From Olsenella sp. An188 (GTDB taxonomy: Bacteria > Actinomycetota > Coriobacteriia > Coriobacteriales > Atopobiaceae): 64,000 nt of DNA. Below the pieces are notes generated by a model that worked only from the letters and a program-made list of their open reading frames with translations, did no database searches and had not been told where the DNA came from. The position numbers and the translations under genes are program-made. Below, in pieces: positions 36,836-45,798 of this stretch. Where the stretch lies: contig NZ_NFKF01000001.1 in NCBI RefSeq assembly GCF_002160255.1, positions 310,001 to 374,000 on the forward strand, read 5' to 3'. Positions within the stretch are counted from its first letter, which is position 1. Every line of letters starts with the position of its first letter.

Positions 36836-36871
36836 CTTCTACACCTTCCTCTCTCCGCGACTCGCGTCGCA

Positions 36872-36909
36872 CAAAAAAGCTCCCGGCACGTGATGGCAGC
36901 GTCCGGGAG
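36872..36909 (-). promoter_or_regulatory. Transcription attenuator in the infC leader
   Basis: On the minus strand CTCCCGG and CCGGGAG pair and are followed by CTTTTTTG, a full intrinsic terminator, 37 bases ahead of the infC start. The 5' part of the leader (36910-37016) holds further small hairpins: CTCGCC-ACA-GGCGAG, TGTCTG-GT-CAGACA and GTGGG-TC-CCCAC. This is the layout of L20-controlled leaders in Bacillus, so premature termination under excess L20 is the likely mechanism. Confidence 0.75.
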
Positions 36910-37023
36910 ACATCGCTCGCCTGTGGCGAGAAAGCATTCGTTGTCTGACCAGACAGCAGCCACGCGGCGCCGTTCAGGTGGGGACCCACGTTCGATCCCG
37001 CTTCGCAAAAAGCACACTTGGTG

Positions 37024-37052
37024 AGAATAGCACGCGTCCCGGGCCCCGGCAA
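37024..37052 (-). promoter_or_regulatory. Promoter of the infC operon
   Basis: On the minus strand TTGCCG (37052-37047) and TATTCT (37029-37024) are separated by exactly 17 bases. Transcription would start near 37016 and give a leader of about 180 bases. Confidence 0.65.
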
Positions 37053-37123
37053 GAGGTTTTTCTCGCCAGTGCCCGGGACGCGCGGGCTTCAGGATTTCTC
37101 CACGCGAGGCGCGCGGGCCGCGG

Positions 37124-37642
37124 CTAGAGGTTGAGGGAGGCGGACTGCACGTAGGTGCGCGCCTGGTACTCGCGGTCGAGGTCGTAGAGGCCCTTGGGGT
37201 CGCAGCCGAAGAGCTTCATGTTGGTGATCATGTCGCGGGCGTTGGTCTCCTCCTCGCCCTGCTCGGCGACGAACCAGTCGAGGAACTTCATCGTGCGGAC
37301 GTCGTGGACGGAGTGGGCCACCTCGTAGCAGTGGTGGATGAGGCTCGTGACGTACTCCTCGTGCTCGAGACCCGCCTCGAGGGGGGCGAGGTCGTTGTCA
37401 AAGACCTTGTCCGGCTTGGCGATGGCCTCCATCGTGGGCTTGAAGTCGTTGTCGAGCAGGTAGCGACGGATGGCCAGCGCGTGGTCCATCTCCTCCTTGG
37501 CCTGGATCTCGTACCAGTTGGCAAAGCCCTTGAGGCCGCGGTCCTCGTAGTAGTCCGCGAAGGTGAGGTAGAGGTAGCTCGAGTACATCTCCTTGTTGAT
37601 CTGCTCGTTCAGGACGGAGGTGACCTCGGGGGTGAGGGCCAT
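37124..37642 (-). CDS. ftn: Ferritin, prokaryotic non-heme type
   Basis: A 172-residue four-helix protein. The ferroxidase ligands are visible: Glu in INKEMYSSYLYL, EEMDHALAI with Glu and His, EHEEYVTSLI and the EQGEEE stretch. Length and the NWYEIQAKEEMDHA segment match bacterial ferritin (FtnA type) rather than heme-containing bacterioferritin. It stores iron as ferric mineral in the cytoplasm. AAAGGAAG precedes the ATG at 37642. It is transcribed alone. Confidence 0.95.
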   Translation of the reverse strand: MALTPEVTSVLNEQINKEMYSSYLYLTFADYYEDRGLKGFANWYEIQAKEEMDHALAIRRYLLDNDFKPTMEAIAKPDKVFDNDLAPLEAGLEHEEYVTSLIHHCYEVAHSVHDVRTMKFLDWFVAEQGEEETNARDMITNMKLFGCDPKGLYDLDREYQARTYVQSASLNL

Positions 37643-37813
37643 GGCGACTTCCTTTCTCTCGTGCGGCCGTTGACTGCATTCTACCCCATCGACCGGACGC
37701 AAAACCGCTTGCCCGGCGCCACGGAGGCCGGGTGGTTGGGCGTTCGGGAGCGCCCGCGGACCGGGTTCTGGTATAGTTGCCCTGCTGGAGCCGGCGCCCA
37801 CGCGCCCAGGCAG

Positions 37814-37898
37814 GCCCGAGTGGCGGAATTGGCAGACGCGACGGTCTCAAAAACCGTTGAGGCAACTCGTGCGGGTTCGAGCCCCGCCTCGGGCACCA
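37814..37898 (+). tRNA. tRNA-Leu (anticodon CAA)
   Basis: An 85-base class II tRNA with GCCCGAG/CTCGGGC acceptor arms, encoded CCA, a long variable arm (GAGGCAACTC), and anticodon stem ACGGT/ACCGT around CTCAAAA, giving anticodon CAA for the TTG codon. The T arm reads GCGGGTTCGAGCCCCGC. A TATAGT -10-like box lies at 37772-37777, about 36 bases upstream. Confidence 0.97.
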
Positions 37899-37941
37899 CC
37901 CCTTAATCCGCTGGCGAGAAGTACCAGCGGGCCTTGCCCCC

Positions 37942-38577
37942 CTACCGAAGAAACGGGTTCGTCGCGAGCTCGCGCGCCATCGTGGTTGCCGGGCCGTGCC
38001 CGCACAGCAGCGTCGTCTCGGGCGCGATCAGGTCCGCCATGCGCGCGAGCGAGGCCATGATCTGCGCCTCGTCGCCGCCGGAGAGGTCCGTGCGACCGTG
38101 GCTGCCCGGGAAGAGGGTGTCTCCCACGAAGGCCACGCCCTCGGCCGAGCCCCCGCCCACGAGCACCACCCCGCCGGGCGTGTGGCCCGGCGTCTCCATC
38201 ACCGTGAAGGTGGCCGTCCCCACGCGCAGCACGTCGCCCTCGGAGAGCGCGCGGTCGGGCGCGGGCGCGTCCTCGTCGTAGCTGCGGCCCACCTCGCTCA
38301 TCTGGCCCGCGCGCGCCGCCAGGGACGCGTCCGCCGCGTGAATCGCGAACGGGGCGCCCGTCGCCCGGACGAGGGCCGCCACGCCCCCCACGTGGTCGCC
38401 GTGGCCGTGCGTTGCCGCGACGCACGTCACGCGCGCGTCGCGGACGTGCTCGGCGACCTGCGCGCCCGAGCCGCCCGGGTCGACGACCAGGCACTCCCCC
38501 TCGCTCACGTACGCGTAGCAGTTGGTTGCGAGCGGCGTCACCTGAAAGCAGCGCAGCTCGTCTCTCTTCTCGGCCAT
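37942..38577 (-). CDS. Metallo-beta-lactamase fold hydrolase (YcbL/glyoxalase II-like)
   Basis: A 211-residue hydrolase with the zinc motif ATHGHGDHVGG (HxHxDH), further ligands in MMETPGHTPGG-type sequence (VMETPGHTPGGV), FVGDTLFPGSHGRTD and LLCGHGP. This set marks the small YcbL/glyoxalase II-like group, which may hydrolyse thioesters such as S-lactoylglutathione analogues; the real substrate is not known. It lies 54 bases downstream of rel and is probably its operon partner, as seen in many Gram-positive genomes. Confidence 0.88.
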   Translation of the reverse strand: MAEKRDELRCFQVTPLATNCYAYVSEGECLVVDPGGSGAQVAEHVRDARVTCVAATHGHGDHVGGVAALVRATGAPFAIHAADASLAARAGQMSEVGRSYDEDAPAPDRALSEGDVLRVGTATFTVMETPGHTPGGVVLVGGGSAEGVAFVGDTLFPGSHGRTDLSGGDEAQIMASLARMADLIAPETTLLCGHGPATTMARELATNPFLR

Positions 38578-38611
38578 GTCAGATCCTCTCGGACGATGCG
38601 GGGTGACTCGG

Positions 38612-38628
38612 AAGGGGACCGTCCCCTT
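38612..38628. repeat. GGGGACNGTCCCC palindrome after rel
   Basis: AAGGGGAC, one central C, then GTCCCCTT, placed four bases downstream of the rel stop on the minus strand. Same core as the palindromes by ilvA, ilvN and rplT. Confidence 0.6.
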
Positions 38629-38631
38629 GAA

Positions 38632-41064
38632 TCACACGCGGCGCTTCATCTGGTTGGCACCCTCGCCGGGCATGATGCGGCGCGCGTCGAAGACGCTCGG
38701 CACCCGGCTCACGGCGGAGAGCAGCACGTCGAGCAGGCTCGCGTCAGAGATCGCCACGAGGAAGCGCAGGCGCGCCACGCCCTGGGCGCTCGTCTGCGTG
38801 GCGGCGGAGAGGATGTTGGCCCCCGCGTCGCCGATGGCGACCGTCACGTCCTTGAGCAGCCCCATGCGGTCGGTGGCCTCCACCACGATCTCGACCCTGA
38901 ACTCGGTGGCGCCCGAGGTGTCCCAGGCGACCTCGATCATGCGGGCCGGGTTCCTCATGAGGTCGGCCACGTTGGGGCAGTTGGCCCGGTGGACCGAGAC
39001 CCCGCGGCCGCGCGTGATGAAGCCCACGATCTCGTCGCCGGCGACGGGGTTGCAGCAGTGCGCCAGGTGCACGAGCAGGTCCGGGTCGCCCTTCACCACG
39101 ACGCCGCAGTTGCTCCTGCGCCGCTTGCCGCGCGCGGCCTGCGTGAGCGCGTAGGACTTCATGACCGGCGCGCCGGTCGCCATGGCGTGCTCGTGCTCCG
39201 CCTGGCGCTCCGCCTCGGCGGCCGCCGCGGCGAGCTGCTCGGGCGAGCCCTCCTCGAGGATCTCCTCGATGCGGTTGGCCGCCTGCTTGAGCGAGATCTT
39301 GCCGGTGTGGACGCTCGCGAACAGGTCGTCGGCGCTGCGCAGCTCGAAGCCCTCGCACACGCGCTCGATTGCCTTGACCGTGCGGCGCGTGGAGATGCCG
39401 TAGCCGCGCTTGCGCAGCTCGTGGGCGAGCTCGGTGCGGCCGGCCTCGGCGTCGTCGTTTCTGTTCTGGGTCGAGAAGAACTTGCGGATCTTGGCGCGCG
39501 TGGACGGCATCGCCACGAGGTTCATCCAGTCGCGGCTCGGCTTGGCGTTCTTGTTGGTGAGCACCTCAACGCGGTCGCCCATCTGGAGCTTGGTGGACAG
39601 TGGGACGACCGAGCCGTTGACCTTGGCGCCCACGCAGTGGTTGCCCACCTCGGTGTGCACCGCGTAGGCGAAGTCGAGCGGCGTGGCGTCGCGCCTGAGG
39701 CTCATGACCTCGCCCTTGGGCGTGAAGACGAAGATCTCGTGCTCGAAGAGGTCCACGCGCAGGTTGTCGAGGAACTCGTGCGGGTCGTCGATGTCGTCCT
39801 CAGTGGCCCAGTCGAGGGTCTTGCGGATCCAGTTGATCGTGGAGTCTATGGCGCGGTCCTCGGCGCTCATGCGGCCGCGCGAGTTGCCCTCCTTCTTGTA
39901 GAGCCAGTGGGCCGCGATGCCGTACTCGGAGGCCTCGTGCATCTCGGCCGTGCGGATCTGGATCTCGATCGGCTTGCCGTCGGGGCCCACCACCGTGGTG
40001 TGGAGGCTCTGGTAGAGGTTGGCCTTGGGCGTGGCGATGTAGTCCTTGAAGCGTCCCGGCATGGGGTTCCACAGCGAGTGGACCGCGCCGAGCGCGGAGT
40101 AGCAGTCCCCCACCGTCTGCGTGATCACGCGCAGCGCGATGAGGTCGTAGATGTCGGAGAACTCGCGCCCCTTGCGCGTCATCTTCTGGTAGATGCTCCA
40201 GAGGTGCTTGGGGCGGCCCGTGATCTGGTAGCCCGTGAGGCCGGCGGACTTGAGCTCGTCGTCGAGCGTCTTGATGGCCCGCTCGGTGTCGTCCTCGCGC
40301 TGCGCCCTGCTGTCCTGCACCATGCGCGCCACGCGCTGGTACTCCTCGGGCTCGAGCCAGAAGAAGGCGAGGTCCTCGAGCTCCCACTTGACCGACGAGA
40401 TGCCCAGGCGGTCGGCGAGCGGGGCGTAGACGTCCATGGTCTCGCGCGCCTTGAACAGGCGCCGGTCGGGCGGCAGCGCGGCGAGGGTGCGCATGTTGTG
40501 GAGCCGGTCGGCGAGCTTGATGATGACCACGCGAATGTCGCGGCTCATGGCGAGGAACATCTTGCGCAGGTTCCACGCCTGCTTGGCGTCCATGGAGCTC
40601 ACCTGGATGGAGGTGAGCTTGGTCACGCCGTCCACGAGGTCGGCGACCGTCTGGCCAAAGCGCTCGACGAGCTCGTCCTTGGTCGCCGGGGTGTCCTCCA
40701 CCGTGTCGTGCAGAAGCGCGGCGCAGATGGTGTCCTCGTCCATGCGCAGGTCGTGCGCGAGGATGAGGGCGACCTCGACGGGGTGGTTGATGTAGGGCTC
40801 GCCCGAGCGGCGGCGCTGGTCGCGGTGGTAGTCCGCGGCAAAGCGGTACGCCCGCTCGACCTTCTCGCAGCCCTCCTCGTCGAGGTAGGCCTCGCAGGCG
40901 GCCTGCAGCAGGCGGAAGTTCGCGGCCTCGGGGACGCCCTTTTTCGGACGGGCGGCCGGCGCCGCGGCGGGCTCAGGAGCCCTCGCGTCGGCGGCGGGCC
41001 CGACCCCGGCGGGCGTGCCCGCGGCGGGCGTTGCGGATGCGTGGTCCTTCTCGTTGGCGCTCAT
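38632..41064 (-). CDS. rel: Bifunctional (p)ppGpp synthetase/hydrolase, RelA/SpoT homologue
   Basis: An 810-residue Rel protein. After an alanine/proline-rich 40-residue N-terminus comes the hydrolase domain with GEPYINHPVEVALILA and LLHDTVEDTPAT (the HDxxED motif, so hydrolysis should be active), then the synthetase domain (about 290-400) with EIQIRTAEMHEASEYGIAAHWLYK, a TGS domain (VFTPKGEVMSLRRDATPLDFAYAVHTEVGNHC), a zinc-finger-like CxxHC region (HLAHCCNPVAGDEIVG) and a C-terminal ACT domain. It sets the level of the stringent-response alarmone. It lies 21 bases downstream of the recJ-helicase gene. Confidence 0.96.
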   Translation of the reverse strand: MSANEKDHASATPAAGTPAGVGPAADARAPEPAAAPAARPKKGVPEAANFRLLQAACEAYLDEEGCEKVERAYRFAADYHRDQRRRSGEPYINHPVEVALILAHDLRMDEDTICAALLHDTVEDTPATKDELVERFGQTVADLVDGVTKLTSIQVSSMDAKQAWNLRKMFLAMSRDIRVVIIKLADRLHNMRTLAALPPDRRLFKARETMDVYAPLADRLGISSVKWELEDLAFFWLEPEEYQRVARMVQDSRAQREDDTERAIKTLDDELKSAGLTGYQITGRPKHLWSIYQKMTRKGREFSDIYDLIALRVITQTVGDCYSALGAVHSLWNPMPGRFKDYIATPKANLYQSLHTTVVGPDGKPIEIQIRTAEMHEASEYGIAAHWLYKKEGNSRGRMSAEDRAIDSTINWIRKTLDWATEDDIDDPHEFLDNLRVDLFEHEIFVFTPKGEVMSLRRDATPLDFAYAVHTEVGNHCVGAKVNGSVVPLSTKLQMGDRVEVLTNKNAKPSRDWMNLVAMPSTRAKIRKFFSTQNRNDDAEAGRTELAHELRKRGYGISTRRTVKAIERVCEGFELRSADDLFASVHTGKISLKQAANRIEEILEEGSPEQLAAAAAEAERQAEHEHAMATGAPVMKSYALTQAARGKRRRSNCGVVVKGDPDLLVHLAHCCNPVAGDEIVGFITRGRGVSVHRANCPNVADLMRNPARMIEVAWDTSGATEFRVEIVVEATDRMGLLKDVTVAIGDAGANILSAATQTSAQGVARLRFLVAISDASLLDVLLSAVSRVPSVFDARRIMPGEGANQMKRRV

Positions 41065-41085
41065 CTCTCTGGCCCCTTCCTCACC

Positions 41086-44000
41086 TCAGACGATGATACC
41101 GAAGTTGGGCGCTATGGGTCGGTTGACGCGGGCGAGAAGATCGTCGGCGGAGGCGTCGAGCACCCAGGAGCTGAACTCGGCGAACGCCTCCTGCAGGTGC
41201 AGGCCCTCCAGGTAGCACGCGGACTGCGTGAGCTCCATGCGCGCCGGCGAGGGGGCCATCTCCACCCTGCGGCCGTCGCCGAAGCCCGTGACCGAGCAGA
41301 AGCCGAGCTCGGAGAAGACCGAGAGCCCCGAGGCGACCTCGCGGCCGTCGAGCGCGCAGCGCGCGTCGAGGGAGCGAGCGGCCGCGGCGATGCCGTCGTC
41401 GTCGAGCGAGACGGCTCCGGAGGCGCGCGAGAGCGACCCGAGCGCCCGGTAGAGCGCGACGAGGTCGGCGCGGGGAGGGGCCGCGGCCGCGAGGATGCGC
41501 TCGCCGGCGCGCACGTCGCGGCCGCCGAAGAGCAGGTGCACCGTCGCCGGCGCCCCGTCGCGGCCCGCGCGGCCGCTCATCTGGTTGAACTCGACCTGGC
41601 CGAGGGGCAGACCGAAGAGAACCACGTGGCGGATGCCGGGGAGGTTGACCCCCTCCCCGAAGGCGCTCGTCGAGACGATGCAGCTCAGCGCGTCGTCGCG
41701 GAAGGCCCGCTCGACGCGGGAGCGCACGCCGCGCGAGAGGCCCGCGTGGTAGAAGGCGAGGCGCGCGGCGAGCTCGGGGACGCGGTGGCGCAGCATCCTC
41801 ACGAGGGAGACCGCCTGGTCGCGCGAGCTCACGTAGACCACGCACTTCTCGCCGGTCGCGACGATTGAGACGAGGGCGGCCTCGCGGTCCCGCAGGTCGC
41901 GGCAGTCGTCCAGGGAGAGGTTGTCGCGGCGCGTTGGGTCGCAGACCACGTCCTGGGGCGCGACGCCGAGCAGGTCGCAGATGCCGCGGGCGACCTCGGG
42001 GGCGGCGGTGGCCGTCACGGCGAGCGCAGGGGGACGCCCCAGGTCGGCGAGGACAGACGGAAGCTCCAGGTAGGCCGCGCGGGCGTGCGGCCCGGCAGAG
42101 CCCGCGTGGTGCGCCTCGTCGACAACGAGAAACCCCACGCGCCCGGACTCCGCGAAGCGCGTGCGGTGGATGGCGAGGAACTCCGGCGTGGTGAGGACGA
42201 CGTCTGCCGTCCCGTCTGCGAGCGCCGAGAAGATCCTCGACCGCTCCGCGCCGGGCGTCTCGCCGGTCAGGACCTCGACGGAGAGCCCCAGGGGCGCGAG
42301 GGCCTCGCGCAGGTGGTAGGCCTGGTCGGCGACGAGGGCGCGCAGCGGGTAGACGAAGACGCTCGCACGCCCGCGCGCGATGGCCTCGCGGGCGGCGTGG
42401 AGGTGGAAGACGAGGGACTTGCCGCGCCCCGTGGCCATGACGGCCAGGCACGAGCGTCCGGCGGCGAGGCGCTCGAGCGCCGCGCGCTGCGCCTCAAGGA
42501 GCGGAGCGTCGCCGATCATCTGGCGTCGGAGGGCGTCGGTGAGCTCATCCCCGCCGAGCCGGGCGAGCTCGGAGCGGCGCGCGGCCTCGGGGGCGGGCGC
42601 GTCGGGGCGCCCGGGCGAGGGGCGAGAGGCGGCCTCGGCGTCTGCCGCGGCCAGGAGGTCGTCGGCGAGCGAGGGGGCGCCGTCGGCCCCCTCCCCCGTG
42701 CGCAGCACGAGGTCCTTGACCATGAGCTTGGGCTTGGTGCGGCCCTGCCAGGTCTCGTTCACCGCCTCGAAGACGACGTCGACGGCCCCCTCCCAGGCGC
42801 AGGCGCGCTCGGGGTCGGGGGCCCTGAACATGATGGCGGGAACCGAGCTCACCCCGTCGGTGGCAACGAAGCGCAGGTGGGCGCCGTCGGCGCCGACGAG
42901 GGCGCGGTTTCTCGTGGAGACGCCGGTGACCGCGAGCAGGGGGCGCTTGTTGCCCTGCCCGAAGGGCTGGAGGCCCTCGAGCTCGCTCACGGACTCCACC
43001 GTGATCTCCCCGAGCCGCACGACCGCGGCAATCTCACCCGTGTCCTCGAACTGCTCGTCCGGGAGCGTGGCGAGGGCGGCCGAGAGCCGCGCGCGGAACT
43101 CGTCGACCTTCTCCGCCTCGCACGTCACGCCCACCGCTCCGGCGTGCCCGCCGAAGCGCACGAGCACGTCGGCGCACTGCTCGACGGCGTGGAAGAGGTC
43201 GACGGAGCCGACCGAGCGCCCCGACCCGCGCGCGAGGCCGTCCTCGGTGACGCTGAAGACGATCGCGGGGACGTGGTAGCGGTTCACGAGGCGCGAGGCG
43301 ACGATGCCCTTGACGCCCTCGTGCCAGCCCTCGCCCGCGACGACCACGGCACGGCCGCCGTCGTAGGTGAGCTCGGCCTGGGCGAGCGCGCGCTCGGCGA
43401 GGGCGGCCTCGGTCTCGCGGCGCTCGGTGTTGACGGCCTCGAGCCGGCCGGCGAGCTCGGCGGCCTCGGCGGGGTCATCGGTGAGCAGCAGGTCGAGCGC
43501 GACGTCGGTCGAGCCCATGCGCCCGGCCGCGTTCAGGCGCGGGATGAGCGAGAAGGGCAGGCCGTCGGCGGCCGCCTCGGCGAGGTCGACCCCCGCCGTG
43601 GCCGCGAGCGCCACGAGCCCGGGACGGGTGTGGTGCCGCATGCGCTCCACGCCCTCCGCGACGAGCGCGCGGTTCTCGCCCGCGAGCAGCATCATGTCCG
43701 AGAGGGTGCCGAGAGCTGCGACGTCAACGTAGTCGAGCCAGAGGTCGGGCATGCCGCGACGCCGGCCGAGCTCGCAGACGAGCTTGAGCGCCACCCCGGC
43801 GCCCGCGAGCTCACGCGAGGGGCAGTCGGGGTCGAGCTTGGGGTCGGTCACGGGAACGCCCTCGGGCACGAGGTCGGCCGGCTCGTGGTGGTCGGTCACC
43901 ACCACGTCGACGCCGGACTCGGTGAGCCACGCGACCTCGCGCGCCGAGGCGATGCCGTTGTCGACGGTCACCACGAGGTCCGGCGAGCAGCCGCTCCGGA

Positions 44001-44406
44001 CGCGGTCGAGCGCCTCGCGCGACAGCCCGTACCCCTCGCCGAAGCGCCGGGGGATGAAGGGGTGGACGTCGCCGCCGAGACGGCGCAGCGCGAGCGTGAG
44101 CAGGCAGGTCGAGGTCATCCCGTCCACGTCGAAGTCGCCGAAGACGGCGATGGTCTCATGCTCGTCGAGGGCGCGCCCCACGCGCTCGACCGCCTCGTCC
44201 ATCCCGGGGATGACGAGCGGGTCCTCCCAGTCGCGCGCGAGCGACGGTGTGAGGAAGGCCCGCGCGTCCTCTGGGTCAGCATGCCCGCGGGCGACCAGGA
44301 CCCGCGCCACGAGCGGCGCCACGCCGAGCTCGTCTGCAAGCCGGCGCTCGGCAGACCTGTCGGACGGCAGCACCGCCCAGCGGCGGCTCTCCAGGACGCC
44401 GGGCAT
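41086..44406 (-). CDS. recJ: RecJ single-strand exonuclease fused to a RecQ-like helicase
   Basis: A 1106-residue fusion. Residues about 1-560 are RecJ: FGDFDVDGMTS, TVDNGIAS, VVTDHHEP and ALGTLSDMM supply the metal-binding aspartates and histidines, FGGHAGAVGVT is the DHHA1 GGH motif, and LEGLQPFGQGNKRPLL starts the OB-like part. From about 640 a superfamily 2 helicase follows: Walker A MATGRGKSLVFHL near 659, YPLRALVADQ, DEAHHAG near 765, AVTATAAPEVA, TSAFGEGVNLPGI and QMSGRAGRDG near 943. A winged-helix-like tail ends the protein. RecJ and RecQ act together in end resection; here both are on one chain. Frame is continuous throughout. Confidence 0.93.
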   Translation of the reverse strand: MPGVLESRRWAVLPSDRSAERRLADELGVAPLVARVLVARGHADPEDARAFLTPSLARDWEDPLVIPGMDEAVERVGRALDEHETIAVFGDFDVDGMTSTCLLTLALRRLGGDVHPFIPRRFGEGYGLSREALDRVRSGCSPDLVVTVDNGIASAREVAWLTESGVDVVVTDHHEPADLVPEGVPVTDPKLDPDCPSRELAGAGVALKLVCELGRRRGMPDLWLDYVDVAALGTLSDMMLLAGENRALVAEGVERMRHHTRPGLVALAATAGVDLAEAAADGLPFSLIPRLNAAGRMGSTDVALDLLLTDDPAEAAELAGRLEAVNTERRETEAALAERALAQAELTYDGGRAVVVAGEGWHEGVKGIVASRLVNRYHVPAIVFSVTEDGLARGSGRSVGSVDLFHAVEQCADVLVRFGGHAGAVGVTCEAEKVDEFRARLSAALATLPDEQFEDTGEIAAVVRLGEITVESVSELEGLQPFGQGNKRPLLAVTGVSTRNRALVGADGAHLRFVATDGVSSVPAIMFRAPDPERACAWEGAVDVVFEAVNETWQGRTKPKLMVKDLVLRTGEGADGAPSLADDLLAAADAEAASRPSPGRPDAPAPEAARRSELARLGGDELTDALRRQMIGDAPLLEAQRAALERLAAGRSCLAVMATGRGKSLVFHLHAAREAIARGRASVFVYPLRALVADQAYHLREALAPLGLSVEVLTGETPGAERSRIFSALADGTADVVLTTPEFLAIHRTRFAESGRVGFLVVDEAHHAGSAGPHARAAYLELPSVLADLGRPPALAVTATAAPEVARGICDLLGVAPQDVVCDPTRRDNLSLDDCRDLRDREAALVSIVATGEKCVVYVSSRDQAVSLVRMLRHRVPELAARLAFYHAGLSRGVRSRVERAFRDDALSCIVSTSAFGEGVNLPGIRHVVLFGLPLGQVEFNQMSGRAGRDGAPATVHLLFGGRDVRAGERILAAAAPPRADLVALYRALGSLSRASGAVSLDDDGIAAAARSLDARCALDGREVASGLSVFSELGFCSVTGFGDGRRVEMAPSPARMELTQSACYLEGLHLQEAFAEFSSWVLDASADDLLARVNRPIAPNFGIIV

Positions 44407-44577
44407 CAGAGCTCGCCTCCGCCGGTCGGGTGTGCGGGTCGTGGGAGGCCGGCGCCCCGTGCGCCGGCCCGTGAGTCGGTGGTTCTCATGCGTGCCTCTT
44501 CGGGTGTGGGCGCCACGCGCCCCGTCTGTTTATCGGACACGATTATACGCCCGTGCCCGGACGGAACGCGGCCGGGG

Positions 44578-45717
44578 CTACCAGTCCCGGGCGGCCGGCG
44601 AGGCCATCCAGTCCTCGACGAAGGAGGCGTAGGTGCCCGCGGCCACCGCCTCGCGCACGCGGCGCATGAGGTCGAGCAGGTAGAAGATGTTGTGCTGCGA
44701 GATGAGGATCGAGCCGAGCATCTCCTTCTGCCGCACGAGGTGGTGCAGGTAGGCGCGCGAGAAGCCCCCGGTGCAGGTGGGGCAGGAGCACGCCGGGTCG
44801 AGCGGGCCGCGGTCGTGCGCGAAGCGCGCGTGGCGGAAGTTGAGGCGCCCCTCGCTCGAGAAGGCCGATCCCGTGCGCGCGGTGCGCGTGGGCAGCACGC
44901 AGTCGAACATGTCAACGCCGCAGGCCACGGCGCGCACGAGCGTGGTGGGGTTGCCCACGCCCATGAGGTAGCGGGGCTTCTCCGCCGGCATGTGCTCGGA
45001 GACGAGCGGCGCGAGCGTCTCGAACATCGTCTCGTGGTCCTCGCCCACCGAGTAGCCGCCGATGCCAAAGCCCGGGAAGTCGCCGACCTCGGTGAGGTGA
45101 CGCAGGCTGCGCAGGCGCAGGTCGAGGTGCATGCCTCCCTGAACGATGCCAAAGAGCGCCTGGTCGGGACGGGTGTGCGCGGCATAGCAGCGCTCCGCCC
45201 AGCGGCTCGAGAGCTCCACCGAGCGCTCCACCTTGGACCTCGGCGCCGGGTAGCCCACGCACTGGTCGAGCTGCATCACGACGTCCGCGCCGAGCTTCTG
45301 CGCGATGGCCATGTTCTCCTCGGGCGTCCAGGAGACCCACTTTCCGTCGTAGTCCACGGCGCGGAAGCGCACGCCGTCGTCGGAGAGGCGGCAGAACTCC
45401 TCGTGGCTGAACACCTGGAAGCCGCCGGAGTCGGTGAGGATGGGGTGGTGCCAGCCCATGAAGTCGTGCAGGCCCCCCATCTCGGCCACGAGGTCGGCTC
45501 CGGGGCGCATGGAGAGATGGTAGGTGTTGGCGAGCACGATCTTGGCGCCGAGCGCCTCGAGCGAGGCGGGCGTGAGCCCCTTGACCGTGGCCTTGGTGCC
45601 CACGGGCATGAAGATGGGGGTCGGGACGTCGCCGTGCGGGGTGTGCAGGACGCCCGCGCGCGCGTGCGTGCCGGGGTCCTCGGCGAGGACGTCGTAGGTG
45701 AAGAGGCTCTGGTCCAT
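44578..45717 (-). CDS. tgt: Queuine/preQ1 tRNA-guanine transglycosylase
   Basis: A 379-residue enzyme exchanging the wobble guanine of GUN-anticodon tRNAs for preQ1 (or queuine). It has the active-site Asp in TDSGGFQVFS, GIVQGGMH, the nucleophile region DMFDCVLPTRTARTG, and the zinc ligands CSCPTCTGGFSRAYLHH. AAGGAG precedes the ATG at 45717; the open frame upstream is not used. QueA and QueH, the next steps of queuosine synthesis, are encoded at 47.8 and 50.1 kb. Confidence 0.96.
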   Translation of the reverse strand: MDQSLFTYDVLAEDPGTHARAGVLHTPHGDVPTPIFMPVGTKATVKGLTPASLEALGAKIVLANTYHLSMRPGADLVAEMGGLHDFMGWHHPILTDSGGFQVFSHEEFCRLSDDGVRFRAVDYDGKWVSWTPEENMAIAQKLGADVVMQLDQCVGYPAPRSKVERSVELSSRWAERCYAAHTRPDQALFGIVQGGMHLDLRLRSLRHLTEVGDFPGFGIGGYSVGEDHETMFETLAPLVSEHMPAEKPRYLMGVGNPTTLVRAVACGVDMFDCVLPTRTARTGSAFSSEGRLNFRHARFAHDRGPLDPACSCPTCTGGFSRAYLHHLVRQKEMLGSILISQHNIFYLLDLMRRVREAVAAGTYASFVEDWMASPAARDW

Positions 45718-45798
45718 GTGACTCCTTCGTGGTCTGCGTGCGGCCCGGCGAGAAGAACCCGCGTACCGCGGGCCAGACGCGCTCCCCGCGGCGCGGCC

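Noticed and set aside
37996-41868. A 1290-codon plus-strand open frame opposite rel and recJ
   Set aside because: Antisense shadow of two genes whose domains are complete; no start signal or domain content of its own.
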